From: Nitrospirota bacterium
GTDB lineage: Bacteria; Nitrospirota; Thermodesulfovibrionia; Thermodesulfovibrionales; UBA1546
NCBI GenBank assembly: GCA_009773185.1
Contig: WPIF01000008.1
Location: forward strand, 1 to 64,000
Direction: 5' to 3'
Length of the DNA stretch: 64,000 nt
Position numbers and translations under genes: made by a program. Positions within the stretch are counted from its first letter, which is position 1; each line of letters begins with the position of its first letter. Of this stretch, positions 56,471 to 64,000 are shown piece by piece. Under the pieces are notes generated by a model. That model saw only the letters and a list, made by a program, of their open reading frames with translations. It was not told the origin of the DNA and did no database searches.

Positions 56471-59107
56471 TCAGTTCTCTTTCAATATCTGGCGTATCAT
56501 TTCTTTCAGGGCCATGCTTCTGTAAGGCTTCTGGATGAAACCATCGGGAGGGTGAGCGCCCATCCCCTCAATAGCTGTTTTTTCATCATAGCCCGTAGAA
56601 ATAATTACCTTAATAGATGGTTTTATAGCCCTCATCTCTGCAAAAAGTTTTCTGCCGTCAATTCCCGGCATCTGGATATCAAGTATGGCAAGCTTTACCT
56701 TGTCTTTCTCCTTTCTGAATATCTCCAGTGCCTCAGTACCGGTAAGCGCCTTCAGGACTTTATAATCCATCATGGCAAGTATATTATTCAATAAAGATAG
56801 AATCTGGGGTTCATCATCTGCAATCAAAACCGTATCACCCGCAGGTTTTGAATCTGAATGTATAACCTCTGGCTTTGCTTCCCCTGTAATCTCTTTTGAG
56901 CACGGCAGGAATATATCAAATACTGCTCCCTTGCCCAGTTCGCTGTCAACGCTGATACATCCATTGTGCCTCTCTATTATTCCCGCTGCTGCTGCAAGGC
57001 CGAGACCCCGCCCCATGAATTTTGTCGTGTAGAAGGGCTCAAAAATCCTTTTAAGCATGCCCTTTGAAATGCCAGGTCCTGTATCAGAAATCCTTATGTG
57101 AACGTAATCACCTGCAGGGTGTTCGTGCCTGAATAACTGGCATTCCCATGCAGCTTTGTTCAGAACATTAGAAGTCTGGACAAAGAGTTTGCCATTGCTT
57201 TTTTCCATTGCCTCAAAGGCGTTATTGAACAGGCTGATTAGAACCTGGTTTATCTGTCCAGGGTCGGCAAAGACCGGGCTAAGGTCATCAGAAAGGTCAA
57301 ATATTACTTCTATGTTCATCGCTTGCCCCTTGTAGGCAAGATTAAGGGCTTCTTTGATATGGCTGTTTATGAATACTGCCCTGGGCTGGTATATTCCTGT
57401 TTTGGCATAAGCAAGGAGTTGTTTTGTCAGCTCAGCCATACGCTCAGAGGAGGCAATGATATTTTTTGTAAAGTCCTTATATCTGCTGTCAAGCGGGAGT
57501 TCCATCTGCAGCAATTCGGCATTTCCCATGACCCCCATAAGTATATTATTAAAGTCATGAGCAATCCCTCCGGCAAGGGTTATTATGGATTGCTCTTTCT
57601 GCTCGAGCATTATACGCTCGTCAAGTTTTTTCTTTGCGTCTTCGAGAATTAACCTGTTTGTGATGTCTCGCGAAGTCTCTATAATCTGTATCACCTCGCC
57701 TTTTTCGTCGAAGATGGGAGATGCCATTATCTCGAACTTCGATGCAGAGCCATCCTTATCAGTATGGGTATGTATGACTGTAACAGGCATTTTTGTCTTT
57801 AGCACCGAGCTGAGAGGGCATTCCTCGCCAGCGAGGCCGCAGGGTTTATTGGATTTGTGGTTGACCTGGTAACAGTAAAGCGGGCCCTCAAAGGGAGGGT
57901 CACCAAGGGAGAACCTTCTTGCTGTACTATTCAGCAATTTTACCTGATAGCCTGCCCCGATAACCACGATAGAATCGTTTACGCCGTCTATGACAGACTG
58001 GAGGAACTTTTGGCCTGATTCAATTTCATGGTGTGCCGTTTTTAGTTCTGCAATATGCCTTTCTATTGTTTCGACCATTAAATTAAAAGCATGCACGGAT
58101 GTCTCTATTTCATTGCTGCCCTTTTTTTGTTCCGGCTCAGTACCGGAAAATTTTTTTATGATTTCCCATGATTTATCGCGCAAAGAACGCAGCGGCCTGA
58201 TAAGATAAAGAGTCAGTACAATACCGGACATTATTACGGCGAATAAAATAATGATATAGCCTTTTAACAGATTTTTTTTGCTCTGTGCCAGCAGCTGGTA
58301 GACAGGAGACATGTCTGTCTCGACTATCAGGCCGAAGGATTCATCAACCATTGTAACCGGAGAATACATTATGCTTTTTTTATTGTCCTGGTCTTCTGTG
58401 AAGAATGTTTTTCCCTCAAGAAGGCTTCTTTTTATGAATTCAATATCATGAAAGTTCCTCTGTTCAAGCGGAAGAGAGCTTGAGACTATTCCGTTTAATG
58501 TGCCGAATGAAACATGTGTTTGGGTTTCGTCATAAATTTTCTTCGCGAAATTATCGTTAATTCTTTTGCCGAGTATTATAACGCCGTATTTTTTTGTTCC
58601 GGAAATTAAAGGAGTGAGCGCCCTGACTGCCCATCCGCGGGGGCCTTTTGATGCTGATATAATATCTTCTCCGCTGATTGCCTCGTCAAATCCCCATATC
58701 CCGGCATGAGAATCCCCGTGTTTTTTAGGGTCATTTGCCCTGTAAACTACTATTCCTCTTTTGTCCGTGACCAGAAATATATCTGTATTAAGGTTTTGAT
58801 ATATATCATCCATGAGCTTCTTTAATGGAGCGATATTACCGGAAATAAAGTAATTTATGGCCGCGCTGTGTAACTCATTGTGGTTTTTTATTAAGCGTAA
58901 AGATGTTTTTAAGTCAGCTATTTCGCTCCTGATGTTGTAATCAATGATGTTGTGTATGTATTCTGCCTTATTAATCTCTATTGACTTCAGGGCAGCCTTA
59001 AGGTCGTTGATATTAATCATGTAGCCGACAAGCAATGTGCCTGTTGATATTATGATAAGTATCAGTATTATTGGCACAGCAATGCTTTTCCTCAGCAGCA
59101 TAATCAT
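56471..59107 (-). CDS. Hybrid sensor histidine kinase with C-terminal receiver
   Basis: 878 residues: an N-terminal transmembrane helix (IAVPIILILIIISTGTLLVG), an extracytoplasmic Cache-like sensor (about 35-290) and a second helix (GYIIILFAVIMSGIVLTLYL). A HAMP domain, a PAS domain (LQSVIDGVNDSIVVIGAGYQ) and HisKA with the phospho-His in GGIAHDFNNILMGVMGNAEL follow. HATPase has LISLFNNAFEAMEKSNGKLF, ISDTGPGISKGMLKRIFEPF and GRGLGLAAAAGI. The REC domain has VLIADDEPQI and the acceptor Asp in LAILDIQMPGIDGR. No output regulator is adjacent. Its start overlaps the binding-protein gene by 4 nt, so ligand sensing is probably delivered by that protein. Confidence 0.93.
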   Translation of the reverse strand: MIMLLRKSIAVPIILILIIISTGTLLVGYMININDLKAALKSIEINKAEYIHNIIDYNIRSEIADLKTSLRLIKNHNELHSAAINYFISGNIAPLKKLMDDIYQNLNTDIFLVTDKRGIVVYRANDPKKHGDSHAGIWGFDEAISGEDIISASKGPRGWAVRALTPLISGTKKYGVIILGKRINDNFAKKIYDETQTHVSFGTLNGIVSSSLPLEQRNFHDIEFIKRSLLEGKTFFTEDQDNKKSIMYSPVTMVDESFGLIVETDMSPVYQLLAQSKKNLLKGYIIILFAVIMSGIVLTLYLIRPLRSLRDKSWEIIKKFSGTEPEQKKGSNEIETSVHAFNLMVETIERHIAELKTAHHEIESGQKFLQSVIDGVNDSIVVIGAGYQVKLLNSTARRFSLGDPPFEGPLYCYQVNHKSNKPCGLAGEECPLSSVLKTKMPVTVIHTHTDKDGSASKFEIMASPIFDEKGEVIQIIETSRDITNRLILEDAKKKLDERIMLEQKEQSIITLAGGIAHDFNNILMGVMGNAELLQMELPLDSRYKDFTKNIIASSERMAELTKQLLAYAKTGIYQPRAVFINSHIKEALNLAYKGQAMNIEVIFDLSDDLSPVFADPGQINQVLISLFNNAFEAMEKSNGKLFVQTSNVLNKAAWECQLFRHEHPAGDYVHIRISDTGPGISKGMLKRIFEPFYTTKFMGRGLGLAAAAGIIERHNGCISVDSELGKGAVFDIFLPCSKEITGEAKPEVIHSDSKPAGDTVLIADDEPQILSLLNNILAMMDYKVLKALTGTEALEIFRKEKDKVKLAILDIQMPGIDGRKLFAEMRAIKPSIKVIISTGYDEKTAIEGMGAHPPDGFIQKPYRSMALKEMIRQILKEN

Positions 59108-59940
59108 CTTTTCTTTATAGGAACAAGCCCTGATTTTTCGAGTATCCCTCTCCCTGAATCCGAGAATATGAAATCAATGAATTTCCTTGCCAGAGGGCTG
59201 AGCTGTTTTTCTTTATAAACCAATGCATACCTGCCGATTATCCTGTATTTGCCTGTCAGGATATTTTCACGGCTTGGGAATACCTTATCAATGGCAATAG
59301 GCCTCATTGAGTTCTTACTGGTATTTACAGTCGAAAGAGTTACCCATCCGACAGACATCTTGTATTTATTCAGCATTTCGACCATCTCATGGTCATGATA
59401 GAGTATCTTTGCAGTGTCATCGAAGACTATTTTCGCGAAATCCGGTATGTTAACTATGATTACATCAAGGCTTGAATCACCCGGCTCCCTGACTAACACC
59501 CTTATGGGGGCATCCTTTCCGCCCACCTCTTTCCAGTTTTTTATCCTGCCGCTGAAGATATCCACCAGCCGGGATTGAGTAAGATTATTTACGCCAACCC
59601 CTTTCCCTACGGCAAATATCACAGGGTCAATGGCAAATGCCAGATAACTGAGGTCATATTTCATCTCTTCTGTTTTTATCGGCCTTGCAACCCTGCCTAC
59701 ATTATTCTCTCCTGTACCAACAAGCCTTATCCCTCCTCCTGAGCCGATGCTTGGAGGGATAACTATTCTGTCTTTGGGATTCTGCTGGTTGAAGGCTGAG
59801 GCAAGTTCATTAAGTATTGCCTCGCACGCGCCTGTGCCTGGAATTTCAAGTGTCTCTGCTATGGCAGATGATGGACATGCAAGCGTTACCACACAAATTA
59901 AAACGAGAGACAGCTTGTCTTTCATACCTAATTGCATCAC
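59104..59940 (-). CDS. PstS-like periplasmic substrate-binding protein
   Basis: A 278-residue exported protein with a signal peptide (to SSAIAE) and the PBP-like II fold of phosphate-binding proteins: LEIPGTGACEAILNELASAF, SIGSGGGIRLVGTG, IFSGRIKNWKEVGGKDAPIR, REPGDSSLDV and IDFIFSDSGRGILEKSGLVP. No Pst permease or ATPase genes follow; instead it overlaps a Cache-HAMP hybrid kinase by 4 nt. It therefore looks like a receptor for signalling rather than transport. The start is GTG 59940 or ATG 59937 behind GGAGG. The ligand (phosphate or another oxyanion) is unproven. Confidence 0.87.
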   Translation of the reverse strand: MMQLGMKDKLSLVLICVVTLACPSSAIAETLEIPGTGACEAILNELASAFNQQNPKDRIVIPPSIGSGGGIRLVGTGENNVGRVARPIKTEEMKYDLSYLAFAIDPVIFAVGKGVGVNNLTQSRLVDIFSGRIKNWKEVGGKDAPIRVLVREPGDSSLDVIIVNIPDFAKIVFDDTAKILYHDHEMVEMLNKYKMSVGWVTLSTVNTSKNSMRPIAIDKVFPSRENILTGKYRIIGRYALVYKEKQLSPLARKFIDFIFSDSGRGILEKSGLVPIKKR

Positions 59941-60057
59941 GAAACGTCCTCCGTGTCAAATGGAACCTGGCCCCATTTTTTTTCGGGTTGTTCAACCGGC
60001 AAATAGAAGGCTTTTTTATGGTAGAATTTAACTTAGTGATTAATAAGGAGAAATAGA

Positions 60058-61149
60058 ATGTCTTTTTACAGGAGAATAGGTTTCTGGGTTTTTATTGTTA
60101 TTGCCTTGCTGATAACCGTTTTTGTTATCAAAAGAGCTTTCAATGCCGTTGAGGTCAAGACCGTGGCTGTAAAGAAGCAGGAACTTATGATAACTGTAAC
60201 TGCTACGTCAACAGGCACTATAAAATCAGACAGGGAAATAAAAGTCACTGCCCAACGTGCGGGAAGGGTAGCAAAACTCTTTGTCGAAGAAGGCGACATT
60301 GTAAAGCAGGGCTCAGGGATAGCAGAGATTGACCCTGATGAGGCTTCGCTTAATTTACGGATTGCCCAGGCATCTCTGGAAAGGGCAATTGCTGTCGCTA
60401 AAGAGGCTGAGGCGAGATTGAACAGGCTTAACGGACTGAAAGACAAAGGATATGTATCACAGACAGATATTGACTCTGTGTTCAGGGAGCGCGATGTTGC
60501 CAATGCCGTTGTAAAAGAGGCAAAGAACTCTCTTGCGCTTGCGAAATTAAACTACGACTACTCATTTGTAAAATCCCCGATATACGGAGTCATAACATCA
60601 AGGCCTGTAAAGATAGGCGAGACAGTTGCAAAAGGGGCGCTTATAGCAAATATTGTTTCGACAGAGGACCTCTATATCGAGGCATTTATAGACGAGGCAG
60701 ATGTTGCAAAGGTGCAATCGGGGCAGGATGTCAATATAACAATGGATGCATATCAGGGCAGGATTTTTAAGGGTTCGGTATACATGATATCTCCTGTTGT
60801 CCTTGGAGGCAAGCAGGAGACAAGGACCTTTGAGGTAAGGACCAGGTTCAGGGAAAAAGGAATAGTCAGGAAACAGGGGATGTCTGCGGATATAGAAATT
60901 ATTATTGACAGCGTGAAGGATGCGCTTGTGGTCCCTTCACAGGCGGTTATTGAGAGGGATGGAAAGAAGAAGGTTTTTCTTAAGGACGGTCCAAAGGCCA
61001 AGCTGGTTTCTGTTGAAACAGGAAAATTTAACTGGAGTTATACGGAGATAATATCCGGCCTTAAAGAGGGAAATATTATAATCTCAAATCCCGATGTAGC
61101 AGGCCTTGCCGATAATAAAAGGGTGAAAGAGACAAAAAAGCCGGAGTGA
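60058..61149 (+). CDS. MacA/HlyD-type periplasmic adaptor of an ABC efflux system
   Basis: A 363-residue membrane fusion protein. N-terminal anchor (IGFWVFIVIALLITVFVIKR), lipoyl half-motif AQRAGRVAKLFVEEGDIVKQ, a helical hairpin (about 95-160; ASLERAIAVAKEAEARLNRL), second lipoyl half DYSFVKSPIYGVITSRPVKI, beta-barrel and membrane-proximal domains (VVPSQAVIERDGKKKVFL). AAGGAG precedes the ATG. The ABC ATPase gene overlaps its stop by 4 nt (GTGA) and a permease follows, so the three form a MacAB-like tripartite exporter. No outer membrane TolC gene is included. Confidence 0.9.
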   Translation: MSFYRRIGFWVFIVIALLITVFVIKRAFNAVEVKTVAVKKQELMITVTATSTGTIKSDREIKVTAQRAGRVAKLFVEEGDIVKQGSGIAEIDPDEASLNLRIAQASLERAIAVAKEAEARLNRLNGLKDKGYVSQTDIDSVFRERDVANAVVKEAKNSLALAKLNYDYSFVKSPIYGVITSRPVKIGETVAKGALIANIVSTEDLYIEAFIDEADVAKVQSGQDVNITMDAYQGRIFKGSVYMISPVVLGGKQETRTFEVRTRFREKGIVRKQGMSADIEIIIDSVKDALVVPSQAVIERDGKKKVFLKDGPKAKLVSVETGKFNWSYTEIISGLKEGNIIISNPDVAGLADNKRVKETKKPE

Positions 61150-61817
61150 TATCCCTCAAGGACATAAAGAAGTCCTATATTTTACCTAAAGTGACGGTAG
61201 AGGTTTTGAAGGGCATAGACCTGGAGGTTGCCGAAAAGGAGCTTGTTGCCATAATGGGGCCTTCAGGCTCAGGCAAGTCAACGCTGCTTCATATTATAGG
61301 ATGCCTTGACAGGCCGACTTCAGGCACATACATTCTGCATGAGTTGGATGTAAGCCTGAAAACAGACAATGAACTTGCAGAGATAAGGAACAGAGAAATA
61401 GGGTTTGTGTTTCAGAGCTTTAATCTTCTTCCGAGATTCCCGGCGTGGAAGAATGTTGAGCTGCCTCTGCTTTACAGCGGTGTACTGGCAAAGGAGAGAA
61501 AACAAAGGGCAATGGAAATGCTTCTGAAGGTAGGCCTTTCCCACAGGGCAGAACATTATCCAAACGAACTTTCCGGAGGTGAGCAGCAGAGGGCGGCAAT
61601 CGCTAGGGCTTTGATAAATGAGCCTGCGATAATCCTTGCGGATGAACCAACAGGAAACCTTGACAGCCGTTCAGGCAGGGAGATTATAGATATATTCAAG
61701 GGTTTGAACAAGGAAGGCGTTACAATCGTTCTTGTCACGCATGAGAGGGATATAGCTGAGCAGGCGGCAAGGATAATCACTATAAGAGACGGTGTCTGTC
61801 AAAGTGGATGTTATTGA
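61146..61817 (+). CDS. ABC transporter ATP-binding protein (MacB/LolD type)
   Basis: A 223-residue ATPase: Walker [18 protein letters not shown]-loop [12 protein letters not shown], signature [17 protein letters not shown], Walker [17 protein letters not shown] and H-loop [13 protein letters not shown]. The start is GTG inside the adaptor stop. The last residues (VCQSGCY) differ from the usual end, and 5 nt after the stop a copy of the dispersed repeat begins. So the C-terminal codons may be affected by that insertion, but the catalytic core is complete. Confidence 0.93.
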   Translation: MISLKDIKKSYILPKVTVEVLKGIDLEVAEKELVAIMGPSGSGKSTLLHIIGCLDRPTSGTYILHELDVSLKTDNELAEIRNREIGFVFQSFNLLPRFPAWKNVELPLLYSGVLAKERKQRAMEMLLKVGLSHRAEHYPNELSGGEQQRAAIARALINEPAIILADEPTGNLDSRSGREIIDIFKGLNKEGVTIVLVTHERDIAEQAARIITIRDGVCQSGCY

Positions 61818-61822
61818 TGTTG

Positions 61823-61860
61823 GACTATCGGCAAAATAAAACCGCTCAACTACTATAGCC
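61823..61860 (-). repeat. Dispersed repeat copy C between ABC ATPase and permease
   Basis: On the minus strand this reads CTATAGTAGTTGAGCGG, then TTTTATTTTGCCGATAGTC, closely matching the left half of the element at 18961-18998. Only one half is present here. It fills the 67-bp gap between two genes that are usually adjacent or fused. Confidence 0.6.
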
Positions 61861-61884
61861 TGCTGTTCTATATGGACAATATTT

Positions 61885-63093
61885 ATGGATATAATTGAAA
61901 TCATAAAAGTCTCAAAAGACTCGCTGATGAGCAATAGGGTGAGGTCTTTTCTGACAATGCTCGGGGTAATTATAGGCGTTGCAGCAGTAATACTCCTTGT
62001 CTCTATCGGCGAAGGCGCACGCACCTACATACACAGGGAGCTCGGAAACCTCGGCACCAATATCCTCATCGTGGTTCCAGGAAAGACCTCTGCAAAGGGA
62101 GGGTTTCATCCGCCTGAGGCGAGTACTATAAGAAAGCTTATCTATGATGACGCCCTGCTTATCAAGAGGCGGTCAAAGCATGTGGACGATGCAGTTCCGG
62201 TGATGTTAGGCTCTGCAATGGTCAAATACCTTAATCAGAGCAGGGACAACTCCATTGTGGGGTCTACCGAGACTTATTTCAGTATCAGGAACCTGAAGGT
62301 GGATTCAGGGAGGTTCATCACTGGATCCGAGGTTGATGCGAAAAGGAAGGTCTGTGTGCTGGGAAGAACAGTTAAAAAGGACCTCTTCGGCGACAAAAAC
62401 GCCCTCGGCGCTCTCGTCAGCATCGGTGACAGCAAATACCGGGTCGTCGGCGTTATGGAGAAAAAAGGAGTGACACTGGGGATTGATTTCGACGATATAG
62501 TTTTTATCCCGACCACTGCAGCCCAGGAACTTTTTGATACAGACCGTCTTTTCAATATAACAATCAAGGTCAAGAGCGCCAATGAGCTGCATGAAGCAAC
62601 AGAAGAGATCAAGCAGATACTGATAAAAAGACATGCGGGGAAGGAAGATTTTACGGTGATGAGCCAGGACGAAATGCTCGGCGTCATGAATAAGATACTG
62701 AATATCATGACAGCTGTGCTTGCAGGCATTGCTGCGATATCTCTGGTTGTCGGCGGCATAGGGATAATGAATATAATGCTTGTCTCTGTAAGGGAAAGGA
62801 CAAGAGAGATTGGAATCAGAAAGGCCCTGGGCGCCAAGAACAGTGATATCCTGCTTCAGTTTCTGGTAGAGTCAATGACATTGAGCCTTATCGGGGGGAC
62901 AGGAGGAATTTTATTTGCCGGGGCTGTCTCGTTTGTAATCCCATATTTTATAGAGTTTCTTCCAACGCAGCTTGAGCTGTGGTCTATAGTTCTTGCATTT
63001 TTGTTTTCAGCGGCAGTCGGGATTTTCTTTGGAGTTTATCCTGCAAGGAAGGCCTCTCTTTACGACCCGATTACGGCCTTGAGGTATGAGTGA
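61885..63093 (+). CDS. MacB-like ABC transporter permease (FtsX domain)
   Basis: A 402-residue permease with four transmembrane helices: one near the N-terminus (SFLTMLGVIIGVAAVILLVS), then a large periplasmic MacB_PCD domain (about 45-265), then three helices in the FtsX-type C-terminus (AISLVVGGIGIMNIMLVSVR, ... VSFVIPYFIEFLP, WSIVLAFLFSAAVGIFFGVY). Family motifs ERTREIGIRKALGAKNSDIL and YPARKASLYDPITALRYE are present. Together with the adaptor and ATPase upstream it makes a MacAB-like exporter; the substrate is unknown. Confidence 0.93.
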   Translation: MDIIEIIKVSKDSLMSNRVRSFLTMLGVIIGVAAVILLVSIGEGARTYIHRELGNLGTNILIVVPGKTSAKGGFHPPEASTIRKLIYDDALLIKRRSKHVDDAVPVMLGSAMVKYLNQSRDNSIVGSTETYFSIRNLKVDSGRFITGSEVDAKRKVCVLGRTVKKDLFGDKNALGALVSIGDSKYRVVGVMEKKGVTLGIDFDDIVFIPTTAAQELFDTDRLFNITIKVKSANELHEATEEIKQILIKRHAGKEDFTVMSQDEMLGVMNKILNIMTAVLAGIAAISLVVGGIGIMNIMLVSVRERTREIGIRKALGAKNSDILLQFLVESMTLSLIGGTGGILFAGAVSFVIPYFIEFLPTQLELWSIVLAFLFSAAVGIFFGVYPARKASLYDPITALRYE

Positions 63094-63122
63094 GTTTTAA
63101 TATTTTTTTAGATGAGATGAAC

Positions 63123-63189
63123 GGATAACGTTCTTGGCGGAAAAGAAGCCCGAAGGGTTTGGACGTTAGTCCTTTGAAGCGTGTTAAAT
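63123..63189 (-). repeat. Weak attC-like site downstream of the second hicBA
   Basis: On the minus strand it begins ATTTAAC (63189-63183, a perfect RYYYAAC box) and ends GTTATCC (63129-63123). An inner GGACTAACGT/ACGTTATCC pairing and AACCC-TTC-GGG hairpin are present. Length 67 bp. Arms pair imperfectly; support comes mainly from the boxes and the position 21 nt after the toxin stop. Confidence 0.4.
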
Positions 63190-63209
63190 GGAGTTGTGGG
63201 CAAAAGTTT

Positions 63210-63437
63210 CTATAAAATCTCTGTGAATTCTTCAACGCTGAGTTTTGCCTGTTTAAGAATGCCACGCAAAGTGCCTATTGCCAATTCTTTATGCAGAGGT
63301 ACGACACAGCCGATTTCTTCATCCGATGTCTGTTTTTTCATCACAACATGACTGCCACGTTGCCGCACTTGCTGAAATCCCAGTTTCTCTAATCCCTTAA
63401 TTGCTTTCTCGCCAGAGATCCTTTTTAGCTTAGGCAT
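63210..63437 (-). CDS. hicA: HicA/YcfA-family toxin (second module)
   Basis: A 75-residue HicA-type protein: KLKRISGEKAIKGLEKLGFQ, catalytic His in RQRGSHVVMKKQ, CVVPLHKELAIGTLRGILKQ. It is of the longer YcfA subtype and not closely similar to the HicA at 54332. Overlaps the antitoxin gene by 8 nt. An attC-like sequence follows. Confidence 0.92.
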   Translation of the reverse strand: MPKLKRISGEKAIKGLEKLGFQQVRQRGSHVVMKKQTSDEEIGCVVPLHKELAIGTLRGILKQAKLSVEEFTEIL

Positions 63438-63642
63438 TAACAGTTGCCTCGAATGTCGTCATCAGAGACTTTGGGATTTCTTCGATTGGGAATTCCTCAA
63501 GATATAATTCAGTTGCTTCTTTCAGGTTTGAAATTGCTTCCTCAATCGTATATCCCTGACTTACTGTTCCAACTTCAGGACATTCTGAGACATAAAGGTC
63601 ATCCTCTTTGTGAAGAACTGCTGTTAATGTTCGTATAGACAT
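63430..63642 (-). CDS. hicB: HicB-family antitoxin (second module)
   Basis: A 70-residue antitoxin, MSIRTLTAVLHKEDDLYVSE, CPEVGTVSQGYTIEEAISNL, KEATELYLEEFP, the classic short HicB/UPF0150 pattern. The start at 63642 follows GGAGGTG; the longer frame to 63663 is rejected. Here the antitoxin gene comes first and the toxin second, with overlap. Confidence 0.92.
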   Translation of the reverse strand: MSIRTLTAVLHKEDDLYVSECPEVGTVSQGYTIEEAISNLKEATELYLEEFPIEEIPKSLMTTFEATVNA

Positions 63643-63661
63643 TTTGCACCTCCTCAATACC

Positions 63662-63691
63662 ATTATAAATCATTATAAAACAATCTGTTAA
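63662..63691 (-). promoter_or_regulatory. Promoter of the second hicBA
   Basis: On the minus strand TTAACA (63691-63686), an 18-bp spacer and TATAAT (63667-63662). The motif CATTATAAA occurs twice in direct repeat across the -10 region, which could be the autoregulatory operator. Confidence 0.55.
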
Positions 63692-63708
63692 AAAGGGGGC
63701 ATAATTTT

Positions 63709-63843
63709 GGTTAACGGCGTGTGGGTTTGCACCATCCGCCTTACCTTAGTATGGGGTGGGGAGGGTGAACTTCAGAAGAGGCACATGGAGCGACCCCAAC
63801 GTCAAATATGGATATTGGAGCGGTGTAAAGCCGGTTGTTAAAT
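63709..63843 (-). repeat. Long attC-like inverted repeat upstream of the second hicBA
   Basis: On the minus strand it begins ATTTAAC (63843-63837), then AACCGGC and TTTACACC. At the other end GGTGCAAA, a spacer, GCC and GTTAACC (63715-63709). So TTAAC..GGC..TTTACACC faces GGTGCAAA..GCC..GTTAA over about 135 bp, with a partly self-pairing middle (TATGGGGT / ACCCCAACG). This fits a long attC of a cassette whose gene lies to the right. Confidence 0.5.
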
Positions 63844-63905
63844 GAAGTTTTGGGCATTCTTCTCATGCAGCCGTCCCCTTATTCCTTTATCTTCCGTTTA
63901 TAAAT

Positions 63906-64000
63906 TCACTCTTTGCTCATTATCTCATGCCAACAATAAGAGCAAGGGCTATACTCACCAGCTTTTAATGGCCTAAAAGATAATATTGGAAGCCCACATC
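63906..64000 (-). CDS. Partial ORF at the window edge, unknown
   Basis: The last 30 codons of a minus-strand frame that is open to the window end: CGLPILSFRPLKAGEYSPCS, then YCWHEIMSKE and TGA. The CSYCWHE string is Cys/His-rich. Too short to assign. It would be the gene of the cassette whose attC-like site is at 63709-63843, with about 60 nt in between. Confidence 0.4.
   Translation of the reverse strand, partial: CGLPILSFRPLKAGEYSPCSYCWHEIMSKE

Noticed and set aside
61790-61817. Truncation of the ABC ATPase by the repeat
   Set aside because: All ATPase motifs including the H-loop are present and length is normal for LolD/MacB N-domains; only the last few residues are unusual.
1-64000. CRISPR arrays, rRNA and tRNA genes
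   Set aside because: No regularly spaced direct repeats and no recognisable T-arm (GTTCRANNC) in a cloverleaf context or rRNA sequence were noticed on reading both strands. A tRNAscan-SE and Infernal run would settle small RNAs I cannot see by eye.

Overview
This window reads as a chromosomal segment of a Gram-negative anaerobe. An outer membrane is implied by TamB, BamA and FadL-type proteins. Anaerobic metabolism is implied by a soluble group-3-type [NiFe] hydrogenase, an A-type flavoprotein, rubrerythrin, an HAO-type octaheme cytochrome and ferredoxin-type proteins. The gene content (MglA-type GTPase, MqnP-like UbiA prenyltransferase, DVU0298-family HEAT protein, HdrA/MvhD-type protein) fits best with Nitrospirota (Thermodesulfovibrio-like), with a deltaproteobacterial lineage as the main alternative. 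This placement is inference from content, not from a marker tree. I saw no rRNA, tRNA, CRISPR array or intact transposase.

Layout. 0.1-5 kb: lytic transglycosylase, nadA and an AddA-like helicase-nuclease. 5-9 kb: fprA, rubrerythrin, an octaheme HAO-family cytochrome and a HEAT protein, which look like an O2/NO/N-oxide defence or respiration group. 9.1-11.3 kb: a 44-codon small ORF, a DsrE-like protein, TusA and a FadL-type porin. 11.5-14 kb: pilT, a cNMP/GAF protein and an ArsR regulator. 14-19.6 kb (minus): AddB-like nuclease, lemA with two TPM proteins and a small Lys-rich protein. 19.8-22.7 kb: dcd, pyrF, trpE. 22.7-28 kb (minus): MglA-like GTPase with a long tail, a GAF-GGDEF diguanylate cyclase, secA. 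28-31.5 kb: Nfu-type scaffold, amiC, an EcfT-like protein and a TPR protein. 31.6-37.8 kb: D-aminoacylase facing a five-gene hydrogenase operon. 38-52.7 kb: a long plus-strand run of trxA, a TlpA-type lipoprotein, ffh, glnD, tamB, bamA, a SurA-like gene, rpsP, khpA and rnr. 54.7-63.1 kb: UbiA, ferredoxin protein, binding protein plus hybrid kinase, and a MacAB-like exporter.

The most interesting part is 52.74-54.70 kb. Just after rnr a gene is cut off after 26 codons. It is followed by two AT-rich minus-strand ORFs of unknown function flanked by attC-like imperfect palindromes, then a HicBA toxin-antitoxin pair, and then a 3' fragment whose 43 codons look like the C-terminus of an integron integrase. 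The orientation (integrase on plus, cassettes leading away on minus) is that of an integron, so I interpret this as a decayed chromosomal integron. A second HicBA module at 63.1-63.8 kb is also bracketed by attC-like repeats and is followed by an unknown partial gene at the window edge.

Two further themes run through the window. First, short repeats have invaded coding sequence in frame: an NPPSPPFDKGG-type palindrome in the AddA-like gene, octamers in trpE, and heptamers in the D-aminoacylase and in the signal peptide of the SurA-like gene. Second, several genes without a Shine-Dalgarno sequence have a -35/-10 promoter ending only about 5 nt before the ATG, which predicts leaderless mRNAs.
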